A stretch of 64,000 nt of DNA from Paraglaciecola arctica BSs20135 (GTDB lineage Bacteria > Pseudomonadota > Gammaproteobacteria > Enterobacterales > Alteromonadaceae): contig NZ_BAEO01000055.1 of assembly GCF_000314995.1 (NCBI RefSeq), positions 248,001 through 312,000 on the forward strand. The letters are read 5' to 3'. Made by a program: the position numbers and the translations under genes. This document shows, in pieces, positions 53,409-62,266 of this stretch (positions are counted from its first letter, which is position 1; every line of letters begins with the position of its first letter). The notes under the pieces are model-generated. The model searched no databases, had not been told where the DNA came from, and saw nothing but the letters and a program-made list of their open reading frames with translations.

Positions 53409-54761
53409 TCAAAAGGTCATCCGAAAAACCGTGCCACCGGTTTCCTTTATTTCATATTTAATCGCACCACCATGGGCCAACATGATTTGCCTTGTTAATG
53501 CTAAACCTACGCCTGAGCCTTGTTGTTTGGTGGTGTAGAAAGGTACGAAGATTTTGTTGCCTATTTCATCAGGAATACCTTTGCCGTTGTCGCTAACTTC
53601 GATAACTACGTGGCCTCTTTTATTGAGGAATGCGTTTAAGCTGACTTCAGGTGTAGGGCAGTTTTCAATGGCATGCTCGGCGTTTTGCAATAGGTTCAGT
53701 AGGACTTGTTCTAACATGTCTTTATCTATAGAGATTTCAAGTTCAGATGGTTCTATATTGATCTGCAGTTGTATGCCTTTTTTATCCCATTGTTGAGTCG
53801 CTAAGGTGCAACTTTGTTGAAATAAGCTTGCGACTTTTAACTTATTTTTATTGAGGGTAGGTAACCTTGTTAACTGGCGGTAACTGCTAACAAACTTGAT
53901 TAGACCATCACTGCGCCTGGCAACTGTTTCCACTGCTTCTGAAATATCTTGTAGGTCTTCCCTTAGCTCTGAGAAGGAATCGGCTTTGTGTTTGCAATCT
54001 GCTACTAGGTCTACTGTTGTTTTGGCTAATGAGGCAACTGGGGTGATGCTGTTCATTATTTCATGGGTCAGTACTTTAACTAAATCTTGCCATGCCTGAA
54101 GTTGTGCAATATCTAATTCGCTTTGAATATCTTGCATGCTCACCAGAATTTCTTGATTCTTTGGTAGCAGTATTTGTGTGGCTGAAATACTTAACTGATA
54201 CTCCATGCCGTCAATAGTAAAATTGACCAAACGCCTTTCACCTGGTTTGACTGTTGCAAGATGTTTGGCAAACTCTTCACCGAAAGGGGCCAGGTCACTC
54301 AGTTTGGTTACATGGTTAGCACCAAATAATTTTCGAGCGGCGTTATTCCAGAGTGTAAGTAAGCCATCACTACTAATGCTAAGTAGTGGAACTGGTGCAT
54401 GTTCAACTATAGCTTTGAGGTGTCGCTGTTGCTCTTCTTGGGCAGAACGTGCCCTTTGAAAACGCTCAAGTATGTCGGTAAAAGCGCTACCTAGCTCACC
54501 AAAGCCTGATCCTAATGAGGACAAATCAAAACGTTGTGAATAATCGGCGTAACGTGCAGCATCTAAAAAACGCACCAATTCAGCGTTGGTTTTTGACACA
54601 AAGCGCACTAAAGAGAGGCTCTGTAATACCAGTAAAACAAACACTATTAGGATGGTTGCATGATAACCCTCTGCGCTTATTAACACACTTAGTAACAGCA
54701 AGTTAAGCATCACAAAAATAGTGCGTATTGCGATAAATAATGAGAATTTTTTAAAGCCCAT
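53409..54761 (-). CDS. NtrY-like membrane sensor histidine kinase
   Basis: The 450-residue kinase has two N-terminal membrane helices (about 10-30 and 32-55), a HAMP-like linker, a PAS domain (about 115-215; 'LLSISSDGLLTLWNNAARKL'), and a kinase core with 'VLTHEIMNSITPVASLAK' (His about 237), 'LLQNAEHAIENC' and 'VSDNGKGIPDEIGNKIF'. It overlaps the 3' end of the sigma-54 activator gene upstream by 11 bases, a paired, translationally coupled two-component system. Signal unknown; its location next to an export operon suggests envelope or toxin stress. Confidence 0.92.
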   Translation of the reverse strand: MGFKKFSLFIAIRTIFVMLNLLLLSVLISAEGYHATILIVFVLLVLQSLSLVRFVSKTNAELVRFLDAARYADYSQRFDLSSLGSGFGELGSAFTDILERFQRARSAQEEQQRHLKAIVEHAPVPLLSISSDGLLTLWNNAARKLFGANHVTKLSDLAPFGEEFAKHLATVKPGERRLVNFTIDGMEYQLSISATQILLPKNQEILVSMQDIQSELDIAQLQAWQDLVKVLTHEIMNSITPVASLAKTTVDLVADCKHKADSFSELREDLQDISEAVETVARRSDGLIKFVSSYRQLTRLPTLNKNKLKVASLFQQSCTLATQQWDKKGIQLQINIEPSELEISIDKDMLEQVLLNLLQNAEHAIENCPTPEVSLNAFLNKRGHVVIEVSDNGKGIPDEIGNKIFVPFYTTKQQGSGVGLALTRQIMLAHGGAIKYEIKETGGTVFRMTF

Positions 54762-56151
54762 GTTTTTCCATCCTGCGATATAGAGCTGCGCGAGTAAGAC
54801 CCAAGGCTTTGGCAGTATGGCTAATATTGTAGCGGTATTGCTTTAACGCTGTCTCTATGGTCAATTTTTCGATCTTATCGAGATTCAATTCGGCTGTTTC
54901 CTTTGCTATTTGAACTGCCGGTTCGCTTGTAGTGCTTGTTTGGACTAGGTGACTCAATTGAAAATCATCGACAGATAATTGTTCTGATTCAGACAGAATG
55001 ATGGCTCTTTCAATGGCATGCCGCAAGGCGCGCACATTACCGGGCCATGCATAATGTTTGATAATGTGCAGTGCATCTGCACTGATGGTTTTTTCTGGTT
55101 TTTTATATTTTCTTGAATAGAAGGCAATGTAGTGGTTAGCGATAGGTTTAATATCGGCTATTCTGTCACGCAATGGCGGTAAGGTGATTTCCACTGTGTT
55201 TAAGCGAAATAACAAGTCTTGCCGAAATCGAGATCCATCGTTTAAATCTTGTTTAGGAATATTGGTGGCGGCGATAACCCTGACATCAAAAGCAATGGCT
55301 TTGTTAGTGCCAAGGGGGGTGACTATTCTTTGTTCCAAAATTGTCAGTAATTTGGCTTGTAAGTGCAAAGGCAAATTGCCTATTTCGTCTAAAAATAATG
55401 TTCCACCGTTAGCCGCTTGCAAACGCCCAACACGATCTTCATTTGCACCAGTGAATGAGCCTTTTTTGTGACCAAATAATTCACTTTCGAATAAAGTTTC
55501 TGACATAGCGCCTAAATCAACCGACATAAAAACGTGATCAGCGCGCAAACTTTGGCGATGTAACTCTCTGGCTACTAGCTCTTTTCCAGTTCCGTTTTCT
55601 CCCAAAATTAATACGTTTGCATCAGTAGGTGCGCTTCTTTCTATTAAGGAGTGAACTTGTTGCATTACTGAAGACTTGGCTAGTAGAGGTTGTTGTTGAG
55701 TGTTATTGGTATTTTGAGCGAGTAGCTGATTGGTATGACGCAATTCAGTGGCTTCATTACGTGTTTTCCCCAACAACACGGCAGCAGTTAAGGTGGCGAC
55801 CAGTTTTTCGTTTTGCCAAGGTTTGGCGACAAAGTCGGTAGCCCCTAGTTTCATGGCTTCAACTGCGACATCAATACCGCCGTGAGCCGTGATTAATACC
55901 ACCACAGTTTGGGGGGCTATTTCCAGAATTTTCTTCAACCAATTGTAGCCTTGGGCGCCAGAACTTTCACCAGGGCTGAAATTCATATCAAGCAAAACGG
56001 CATCAAAACTATTTTCAGACATGAGTTTTGGAATGTTTGCTGGTGAGTTACATATCATCACCTGACTAAAATGTCTTTTTAGTAATAATTTTCCAGCGGT
56101 CAATATGTCCTGATCATCATCAACGATCAGTATTTTTCCTTCTATCACCAT
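54751..56151 (-). CDS. Sigma-54-dependent response regulator (NtrC family)
   Basis: The 466-residue activator has a receiver domain ('DAVLLDMNFSPGESSG', phosphorylation Asp about 55), an AAA+ domain with Walker A 'GENGTGKELVAREL', 'FTGANED' with the sigma-54 contact loop as GSFTGA (usually GAFTGA), Walker B 'GGTLFLDEIG' and a C-terminal Fis-type HTH ('NISHTAKALGLTRAALYRRM'). It is divergent from the adaptor-ABC operon at 56354-60968, its likely target. The kinase gene follows with an 11-base overlap. Confidence 0.95.
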   Translation of the reverse strand: MVIEGKILIVDDDQDILTAGKLLLKRHFSQVMICNSPANIPKLMSENSFDAVLLDMNFSPGESSGAQGYNWLKKILEIAPQTVVVLITAHGGIDVAVEAMKLGATDFVAKPWQNEKLVATLTAAVLLGKTRNEATELRHTNQLLAQNTNNTQQQPLLAKSSVMQQVHSLIERSAPTDANVLILGENGTGKELVARELHRQSLRADHVFMSVDLGAMSETLFESELFGHKKGSFTGANEDRVGRLQAANGGTLFLDEIGNLPLHLQAKLLTILEQRIVTPLGTNKAIAFDVRVIAATNIPKQDLNDGSRFRQDLLFRLNTVEITLPPLRDRIADIKPIANHYIAFYSRKYKKPEKTISADALHIIKHYAWPGNVRALRHAIERAIILSESEQLSVDDFQLSHLVQTSTTSEPAVQIAKETAELNLDKIEKLTIETALKQYRYNISHTAKALGLTRAALYRRMEKHGL

Positions 56152-56192
56152 AGGGTTATCTCTGTGGGAAACACATTGTTAATGTTCATTAT

Positions 56193-56220
56193 CGTACACC
56201 TACTGTTCGAATCCGTACAC
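56193..56220. promoter_or_regulatory. Candidate upstream activator site
   Basis: CGTACAC occurs twice in direct orientation at 56193-56199 and 56214-56220, 21 bases (two helical turns) apart, 60-90 bases upstream of the putative sigma-54 promoter. The place and spacing fit binding of the divergent activator, but repeats are too short to be certain. Confidence 0.35.
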
Positions 56221-56281
56221 TTTCTAAGTCCAAATATCGCTTCAATAATAAAAAAGCAAATTAAAACAATGGGTTAAATTT

Positions 56282-56297
56282 TGGAACAATACTTGTA
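56282..56297 (+). promoter_or_regulatory. Candidate sigma-54 promoter of the export operon
   Basis: TGGAAC-N5-TTGTA keeps the GG (-24) element with a GT in place of the usual GC at -12, at the required 10-base interval. It lies about 60 bases before the TTG start of the adaptor gene. Adjacent to a sigma-54 activator gene, it is the natural target. Confidence 0.55.
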
Positions 56298-56353
56298 ATA
56301 ACACTACCAATAGAAACAAATTAGCAATCACTACTATCGTCTAGGACGTCACA

Positions 56354-57703
56354 TTGAAACAAATAAAACCACTAGGTAATGATTTTAAAAGCGTTAACGC
56401 CCCTCAAGGAGTTCCAACTCCTAGTGGTGCGGCTGCAAGTAATAGTGCGGCTGCAGGCGCTGCAATGGATCGAAAAATTGTGCCCCAGCGTAATCCATTA
56501 AAACGTATAGCTCTATTGCTTGTCGGCCTGAGTTTGTTGGCACTGTTAGGGTATTGGTTGTTTACTGGACCCAGTGGTAAAGCGCTGAGTGTTACAACGG
56601 ATCGTATAGCTATATCCACAGTGAAGTCTGGTATTTTTGAAGATTTCATTCCCATTCGAGGCAGAGTGACACCAGCAAAAACAGTGTATTTGGATGCTGT
56701 CGAAGGCGGCAGAGTGGAACGTATTCTGGTGGAAGATGGTGCCAGCCTTAAGGCGGGTGATTTAATCGTTGAGTTGTCAAATGCTTCCTTGCAATTAAGT
56801 GTGTTAGGCAATGAAGCAAGCGTGGCCGAGCAGCTAAATAATATGCGTTCTATTGAACTTAGTCTTGAACAAAACCGCCTCGAACATAAACGTAATTTGG
56901 TCGATATCAGGTACCAAATAAAACTATTGAGCAGACAAGTTTCCCGAGAGCAAGCATTAGTCAAAACCGGCGCGGTGAGTCAGTCAGCTTTTGATGATAC
57001 TCATGACACTCTAGATTGGTATAAAAGTCGCTTGGCTTTGACCTTGGAAAGCCAACAATCTGATGCGCGAATGCAGGAAGAACAATTAGTGTTCTTAAAA
57101 GACACCACCAAAAGGCTTGAAGGTAACTTGGCCATCTCAAGGAAAAACCTAGACAACATGAACGTTAAGGCACCTGTTGACGGCACCTTGTCGGGATTCA
57201 ATGTCGAGGTAGGGCAGAGCATTGGCAGGGGTGAACGTCTTGGGCAAATCGACACACCTAATGATTATAAAGTCACTGCTTTTATTGATGAGTTTTATTT
57301 AGGAAGAGTCGATATTGGACAACAGGCAAGCTACGACAATTACGCTATGGTTGTCTCGAAAATTTACCCACAAGTACAAAACGGTCAGTTCGAAGTCGAT
57401 TTCAAATTTACTCAGGCGCAGCCCGCTGATATCCGCCGCGGACAGACTATACAAACCAAACTCACCTTAGGGGATGCTAGCGAAGCATTGCTGATACCTA
57501 ACGGTGCATTTTATCAAGACACAGGTGGTAACTGGATTTTTGTTGTGACTCAAGATGGCAATCAAGCGATTAGACGAACAGTCAGACTGGGAAGGCGCAA
57601 CAGCCGCTTTATTGAAGTGATTGAAGGTTTAGACGTGGGTGAGAAGGTTGTGACCAGCCCTTATACAAGTTACCAAGATATGGCGCTACTCAAGCTTAAT
57701 TAG
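56354..57703 (+). CDS. Periplasmic adaptor (membrane fusion) protein, HlyD family
   Basis: The 449-residue protein has one N-terminal transmembrane helix ('RIALLLVGLSLLALLGYWLF'), a lipoyl-like half ('VEGGRVERILVEDGASLKAG', about 118-137), a long helical hairpin (about 150-275) and a second lipoyl-like half ('APVDGTLSGFNVEVGQSIGR'). Such adaptors join an inner-membrane ABC pump to an outer-membrane channel; no channel gene is here. The start is TTG at 56354 with AGGA at SD distance. It is the first gene of a three-gene export operon. Confidence 0.92.
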   Translation: MKQIKPLGNDFKSVNAPQGVPTPSGAAASNSAAAGAAMDRKIVPQRNPLKRIALLLVGLSLLALLGYWLFTGPSGKALSVTTDRIAISTVKSGIFEDFIPIRGRVTPAKTVYLDAVEGGRVERILVEDGASLKAGDLIVELSNASLQLSVLGNEASVAEQLNNMRSIELSLEQNRLEHKRNLVDIRYQIKLLSRQVSREQALVKTGAVSQSAFDDTHDTLDWYKSRLALTLESQQSDARMQEEQLVFLKDTTKRLEGNLAISRKNLDNMNVKAPVDGTLSGFNVEVGQSIGRGERLGQIDTPNDYKVTAFIDEFYLGRVDIGQQASYDNYAMVVSKIYPQVQNGQFEVDFKFTQAQPADIRRGQTIQTKLTLGDASEALLIPNGAFYQDTGGNWIFVVTQDGNQAIRRTVRLGRRNSRFIEVIEGLDVGEKVVTSPYTSYQDMALLKLN

Positions 57704-57747
57704 TCAAATATTTATTAAAATAATGAAACAAATCAAAGGAAATACAG

Positions 57748-58428
57748 ATGTTGAAACTACATAATTTATGCAGAATGTATCGCACCGATGAAGTAGAAAC
57801 GGTTGCCTTAAATAACGTCAATATTGAAATTCAAAAAGGCGAGTTTGTGGCCATTATGGGCCCCTCGGGTTGCGGTAAATCGACCTTGCTGAATTTAATC
57901 GGCATGTTGGATTCTCCTAGTTCAGGTCAGTATATTTTTAATGACGAAGATATTTCCAGTTATTCAGAAAAACAACTCTCAGCCGTTCGCAAACATCATA
58001 TTGGTTTTATTTTCCAAAATTTTAACTTGATAGAAGAATTAACTGTTGCTGAAAATATTGAGCTGGCTTTGTTGTACCACAATATACCTGCAGCCGAGCG
58101 TAAAGAGAAAGTGTTGGCTGTGATGGACATGGTAGGTGTTGCACACCGTGGTAAACATATGCCAAGTCAACTATCTGGTGGTCAGCAACAACGGGTTGCC
58201 GTTGCCAGAGCTGTGGTGGGTAATCAAGGGCTTATCTTGGCAGATGAGCCTACCGGAAATCTTGACAGTGCTCATGGACAAGAAGTCATGGAGATGCTGC
58301 GCTCTTTGAACCAACAAGGATCAACCATAGTAATGGTGACACATAGCCCTGCACATGCTGACTACGCGAATCGAACCATTAATCTATTTGATGGTGCCGT
58401 GGTAACTCAAAGTGTACGCGCAGCTTAA
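57748..58428 (+). CDS. ABC transporter ATP-binding protein (MacB/LolD group)
   Basis: The 226-residue ATPase has Walker A 'GPSGCGKSTLLN' (about 38-49), Q-loop 'IFQNFNLIEELTVAENI', signature 'LSGGQQQRVAVARAV' and Walker B 'LILADEPTGNLD'. The N-terminal 'MLKLHNLCRMYRTDEVET' and the length match the LolD/MacB-type group serving FtsX-like permeases. AAAGGA precedes the ATG. It works with the permease encoded 26 bases downstream. Confidence 0.95.
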   Translation: MLKLHNLCRMYRTDEVETVALNNVNIEIQKGEFVAIMGPSGCGKSTLLNLIGMLDSPSSGQYIFNDEDISSYSEKQLSAVRKHHIGFIFQNFNLIEELTVAENIELALLYHNIPAAERKEKVLAVMDMVGVAHRGKHMPSQLSGGQQQRVAVARAVVGNQGLILADEPTGNLDSAHGQEVMEMLRSLNQQGSTIVMVTHSPAHADYANRTINLFDGAVVTQSVRAA

Positions 58429-58454
58429 CCCCGCGTAGAAAGGAGCAATAAATT

Positions 58455-60968
58455 ATGTTTAAAAATTACCTGATAACCGCTTGGCGTAACATTATCAAAA
58501 ATGGCATATTTTCTTTGATCAACATATCAGGCCTAGCACTTGGATTGATGAGCTGCATTTTGATCATGTTATTTGTTCGTGAAGAGACTGGGTTTGATAA
58601 ATGGTTAACTGACAGTGACCGAATAGTGCGTATGCATTCAGCATATTATAATCCAGATAACCCTCCGTTTTTGACCGTACGTTCGGCAGGAAACATGATG
58701 GAGGCGGTGCGTGATTACGCTAAAAATGAAGTAGAAGATGGCGTTCGATTAATTCGTTTTGGAGCCTCTGTTCGCAAGGACGACTCAGCTTTGGCAGAGC
58801 AAGTGACCTTTGTGGACGGTAGCTTCTTCAATATTTTTGATTTGTCCTTTGTACATGGATCTAAGGAAAGTTCATTTAAAAAGCCTAATGACTTGGTTAT
58901 AACTGAAGAAACTGCCATTAAATATTTTGGCAAAACTGATGTAATAGGCGAAGTCATGACTGTGTGTTGTGTTGGTCCAGAACCCAGCACTGTTGCTGTT
59001 TCAGGTGTAATCGAAAATTTGCCAGATGCCAGCCATTTGGATTTAGACATGATTGTCTATATAGACCCAGTTATTGTAGAAAATAACTCAGGCTTAAACA
59101 CTTGGACCAGTGTGAATGTGTATACCTATTTTAAAATGCGGCCCGGTATTAGTCTCGAACAGTTTCAGCAACGGCTTACATACTGGATCGATAACGAAAG
59201 CCCTTTTGTGCAGATGTTTGAGGAAAACTTTGGTGAACTAGCAGCAGATGCAAAAATCAGTGACAACATGCGGCATAAATTGATGTACTTGGAAGACTTA
59301 CATCTTAGAGCACGAGAAGATGCAGGTAATATGGGCGATTTAAGCCCTATGGGTGACAAAACATTGATTATCACCTTCAGTATTGTTGCTGCGTTAATCT
59401 TGTTGATTGCATGTATTAATTTTATGAATTTGTCTACCGCTCGGGTTAGCCACCGCGCCAGAGAAGTAGCGATGCGTAAGGTACTAGGGGCGAGCCGCGG
59501 GCAAGTGGCCGTGCAGTTTTTGGGAGAGGCAATTGTTATAGTGTTGATCTCGTTGATCTTAGCCTTAGCCTTGGTCGAGTTGTTACTACCCTTATACAAT
59601 CAAGCTTTAGGTAGACAGCTAGAATTGAGCTTGTTTAGTGACTTAAAATTGGTTTTTGCATTATTAGGTTTGGGCTTGTTGATTGGCTTAGGTGCTGGCT
59701 CTTATCCAGCGATATTTCTATCCGGTTTTCAGCCTGGTCATTTGTTACGTTCCAGTAAAGGAGCTGAGTCAAAGACATCTTCGAGCTTAAGGCTGATTTT
59801 AGTGGTAGTGCAATTTGCTACTTCAATCACTTTAGTTGTGTGTACGGCAGTGATTTATGCACAAACTCAATATGCACAATCAGTGGATGTGGGTTATGTG
59901 AGTGAAGATAAGTTAGTGCTTAATATCAGAGGTGCTGGGGATAATAGGCAAAGACTCAGACATGAATTGCTCAAATTACCAGAGATATCCTCAGTTGTTT
60001 ATTCTTCCGAGTCACCCACCCAAGATAATGAAAATAACAATCAATTTACTTTGCTTGATGGAGAACATGTTGTAGGAGAGAACCCACAAGTATTACTTAA
60101 TTATCATGATATGGGGTATGGCTTTTTTGAAGCTTACAAAGTTAAACCTCTCGCCGGACGACTATTTAGTGAGGATTTTGGTAGCGATGAAATTAAACAA
60201 GATAGCGATGGGCAGAATGGACAATTGAGCGCATCTGTCATCCTAAATGAGTCGGCGTTGCGTAAATTTGGCTTTACTTCACCCCAGCAAGCAATAGGAA
60301 AAACACTGGAGTCAGGCAATTATAAAGGGCAGGCACTGACAATTATCGGCATAGTACCTGACATTTATTTTCGATCAATAAAATTTGGTGTGCGGCCAAC
60401 GGCGTACACCATGAATACTAATCGCCTTCGCGTAGCCAGTTTAACCTTTAGTACCAATAACGTTGCAGCTCTGATGGAAAAAGTGGAATCGATCTGGAAG
60501 CAAACCGTGCCAATGCAACCAATCGAATTGCAGTTTTTAGATGAGATGATGAAAGCCCAGTATGCAGAAGAGTCCATACAATTAAAAATGTTCTCGGTTT
60601 TCTCGTTATTGGCCATAGTCATTGCTTGTTTGGGCCTATATGGGTTGGCATCTTTCACCACTGAACGTAGAACCAGAGAAATTGGTATTCGAAAAGTGAT
60701 GGGGGCCAGTGTTAAGGATATTGTCGCTCTATTGATTTGGCAATTCTCAAAACCAGTCATAATAGCTAACTTGATTGCTTGGCCAATCTCTATTTATGCG
60801 ATGTTGATCTGGCTTGAATCATTTTCTTATCGGATAGATATCTTGTGGTTAGGGCCGATATGTTTAGTGGTAGGTGGCAGTTTACTATTGGTCGCATGGG
60901 CAACAGTAGGAGGTAACGCTGCCAAGGTAGCTAGAGCTAATCCCATTAAAGCTTTGAGACAAGAATAA
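58455..60968 (+). CDS. FtsX/MacB-family ABC permease, two-module type
   Basis: The 837-residue permease has two FtsX-type modules: an N-terminal helix ('IFSLINISGLALGLMSCI'), a large periplasmic domain, three helices around residues 300-440 ('SHRAREVAMRKVLGASRGQV' before them), then a second helix/periplasmic/three-helix unit ('RTREIGIRKVMGASVKDI' near 735). Such permeases transmit ATPase motion to periplasmic substrates and often export peptides, antibiotics or lipids. AAAGGAG precedes the ATG. Substrate unknown. Confidence 0.92.
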   Translation: MFKNYLITAWRNIIKNGIFSLINISGLALGLMSCILIMLFVREETGFDKWLTDSDRIVRMHSAYYNPDNPPFLTVRSAGNMMEAVRDYAKNEVEDGVRLIRFGASVRKDDSALAEQVTFVDGSFFNIFDLSFVHGSKESSFKKPNDLVITEETAIKYFGKTDVIGEVMTVCCVGPEPSTVAVSGVIENLPDASHLDLDMIVYIDPVIVENNSGLNTWTSVNVYTYFKMRPGISLEQFQQRLTYWIDNESPFVQMFEENFGELAADAKISDNMRHKLMYLEDLHLRAREDAGNMGDLSPMGDKTLIITFSIVAALILLIACINFMNLSTARVSHRAREVAMRKVLGASRGQVAVQFLGEAIVIVLISLILALALVELLLPLYNQALGRQLELSLFSDLKLVFALLGLGLLIGLGAGSYPAIFLSGFQPGHLLRSSKGAESKTSSSLRLILVVVQFATSITLVVCTAVIYAQTQYAQSVDVGYVSEDKLVLNIRGAGDNRQRLRHELLKLPEISSVVYSSESPTQDNENNNQFTLLDGEHVVGENPQVLLNYHDMGYGFFEAYKVKPLAGRLFSEDFGSDEIKQDSDGQNGQLSASVILNESALRKFGFTSPQQAIGKTLESGNYKGQALTIIGIVPDIYFRSIKFGVRPTAYTMNTNRLRVASLTFSTNNVAALMEKVESIWKQTVPMQPIELQFLDEMMKAQYAEESIQLKMFSVFSLLAIVIACLGLYGLASFTTERRTREIGIRKVMGASVKDIVALLIWQFSKPVIIANLIAWPISIYAMLIWLESFSYRIDILWLGPICLVVGGSLLLVAWATVGGNAAKVARANPIKALRQE

Positions 60969-61034
60969 TCGATATTGGTATAACTTCCTGTTTGTTATAG
61001 AGTAATAGCCACTTATTTGGCGGAGTAATATTTT

Positions 61035-61457
61035 ATGAACGACACTATTATTGGACTGTTAGGTTATATCACTTGGATTTTAGTGTTATTGGTTTGGATT
61101 GCGGTATATCGCACTTTACTGGTGGCAAAAAAGGAACAGGCGGTAAATGGTTTTAAAGCTGATGGTTCCAACTCTCCACCTTTTGGTGAAAGATTAGCCC
61201 GTGCTCAAGGCAATTGTGTAGAGAGTTTTGCTTTTATTGGTGGCTTAATGTTGTTGGCCTTGGCTACTAATTCAGCTGTTATTACCAACGGTTTAGCTTT
61301 GTTATTGCTAGCTGCCCGTCTAGCTCAATCCATTACACATTTGATTTCCACTAATGTGCTGGCGGTGCAAGTGCGCTTTGGGTTTTTCTTGGTGCAGGTG
61401 GGTATTTGTTTTTATTGGGTATTTTTGTTGTTGTCTAAGTTTATGGGAGGTAACTAA
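61035..61457 (+). CDS. MAPEG family membrane protein
   Basis: The 140-residue product has four hydrophobic helices and the MAPEG signature between helices 1 and 2: 'NSPPFGERLARAQGNCVESF' (about residues 45-64). MAPEG proteins include glutathione transferases of lipid-like substrates; no substrate can be given. It overlaps the RraA-like gene by one base (TAATG), so these are translationally coupled, and it may be read with the export operon 66 bases upstream. Confidence 0.88.
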   Translation: MNDTIIGLLGYITWILVLLVWIAVYRTLLVAKKEQAVNGFKADGSNSPPFGERLARAQGNCVESFAFIGGLMLLALATNSAVITNGLALLLLAARLAQSITHLISTNVLAVQVRFGFFLVQVGICFYWVFLLLSKFMGGN

Positions 61458-62092
61458 TGCCTAAAACTAATCTGCCTACTGTCAGTGAGTTATTAGCTGT
61501 GTCTAGCTGTGAATATGCAGAAGGTTTGTCACGACAGCAGTTTATCGACCCCGTTATTCGCCAGCTTTGGTCACCTATGCCTAGAATTGCAGGCCCAGCA
61601 TTTACCGTGAAATGTGGTGTGGGTGATCATTTGAGCTTACATGCTGCCATTTATCGCGCTAAGCCCGGTGACGTAATAGTGGTACAGGCAGATCCTGATT
61701 TTGCGAGTGCTGGTGGCAATGTTTGTGCGGTTGCCCAAAAGCGTGGCATTGTGGCTATGGTGATTGATGGTTTGGTCAGAGATTTAGGAGAAATACGTGA
61801 TTGTAAATTTCCAGTGTACGCTAGAGGTATGATGCCTAAGCCTGCTGGTAAGAAACAAATTTATCCTTTTAACCAAGCTATCCAATGTGGTGGTGTGACA
61901 GTTCATGGGGGCGACTACATTATTGCCGATGAAGATGGAATTGCGGTTATCCCAAAAGATAGACTCAATGAGGTTTATGCTTTAGCCAAGACCCGTACCG
62001 AAAAGGACGCTGAGATGAATTTAATTGAGTGGGAGGCGCAACATTCGAAAAAAATAGAATCGAAATTGAAAGAATTAGGTTTTAGTGACTAA
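61457..62092 (+). CDS. RraA-like family protein (HMG/CHA aldolase type)
   Basis: The 211-residue protein has the RraA fold. The conserved 'GDVIVVQADPDFASAGGNVC' leads into 'AQKRGIVAMVIDGLVRDLGE' (about 95-114), with Asp and Arg of the metal/oxaloacetate site, and 'HGGDYIIADEDGIAVIP' follows. Two types exist: RNase E inhibitors and 4-hydroxy-4-methyl-2-oxoglutarate aldolases. The active-site Arg-Asp pair in 'GLVRDL' fits the aldolase type. The coupling to a MAPEG gene gives no further clue. Confidence 0.85.
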   Translation: MPKTNLPTVSELLAVSSCEYAEGLSRQQFIDPVIRQLWSPMPRIAGPAFTVKCGVGDHLSLHAAIYRAKPGDVIVVQADPDFASAGGNVCAVAQKRGIVAMVIDGLVRDLGEIRDCKFPVYARGMMPKPAGKKQIYPFNQAIQCGGVTVHGGDYIIADEDGIAVIPKDRLNEVYALAKTRTEKDAEMNLIEWEAQHSKKIESKLKELGFSD

Positions 62093-62125
62093 GTCAATTC
62101 TTGTAAGGAATTAAGCTAAGGAACA

Positions 62126-62155
62126 AATACCAACTGTATTATACGGATTGGTATT
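62126..62155. repeat. 30-bp imperfect palindrome with a second copy of its right arm
   Basis: AATACCAA (62126-62133) and TTGGTATT (62148-62155) form the ends of an imperfect palindrome. TACGGATTGGTAT (62142-62154) recurs exactly at 28354-28366, upstream of copA, suggesting a small dispersed repeat. Confidence 0.6.
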
Positions 62156-62266
62156 AGAAAATGCTGTTCAGCAATACACTGATTTACATTTCAGCGGTAT
62201 TTTTAAACAACTTCGTACAATATGAATTGTTATTCTTGAGTGCTAATCCTAGTTCAGAGCAATATC

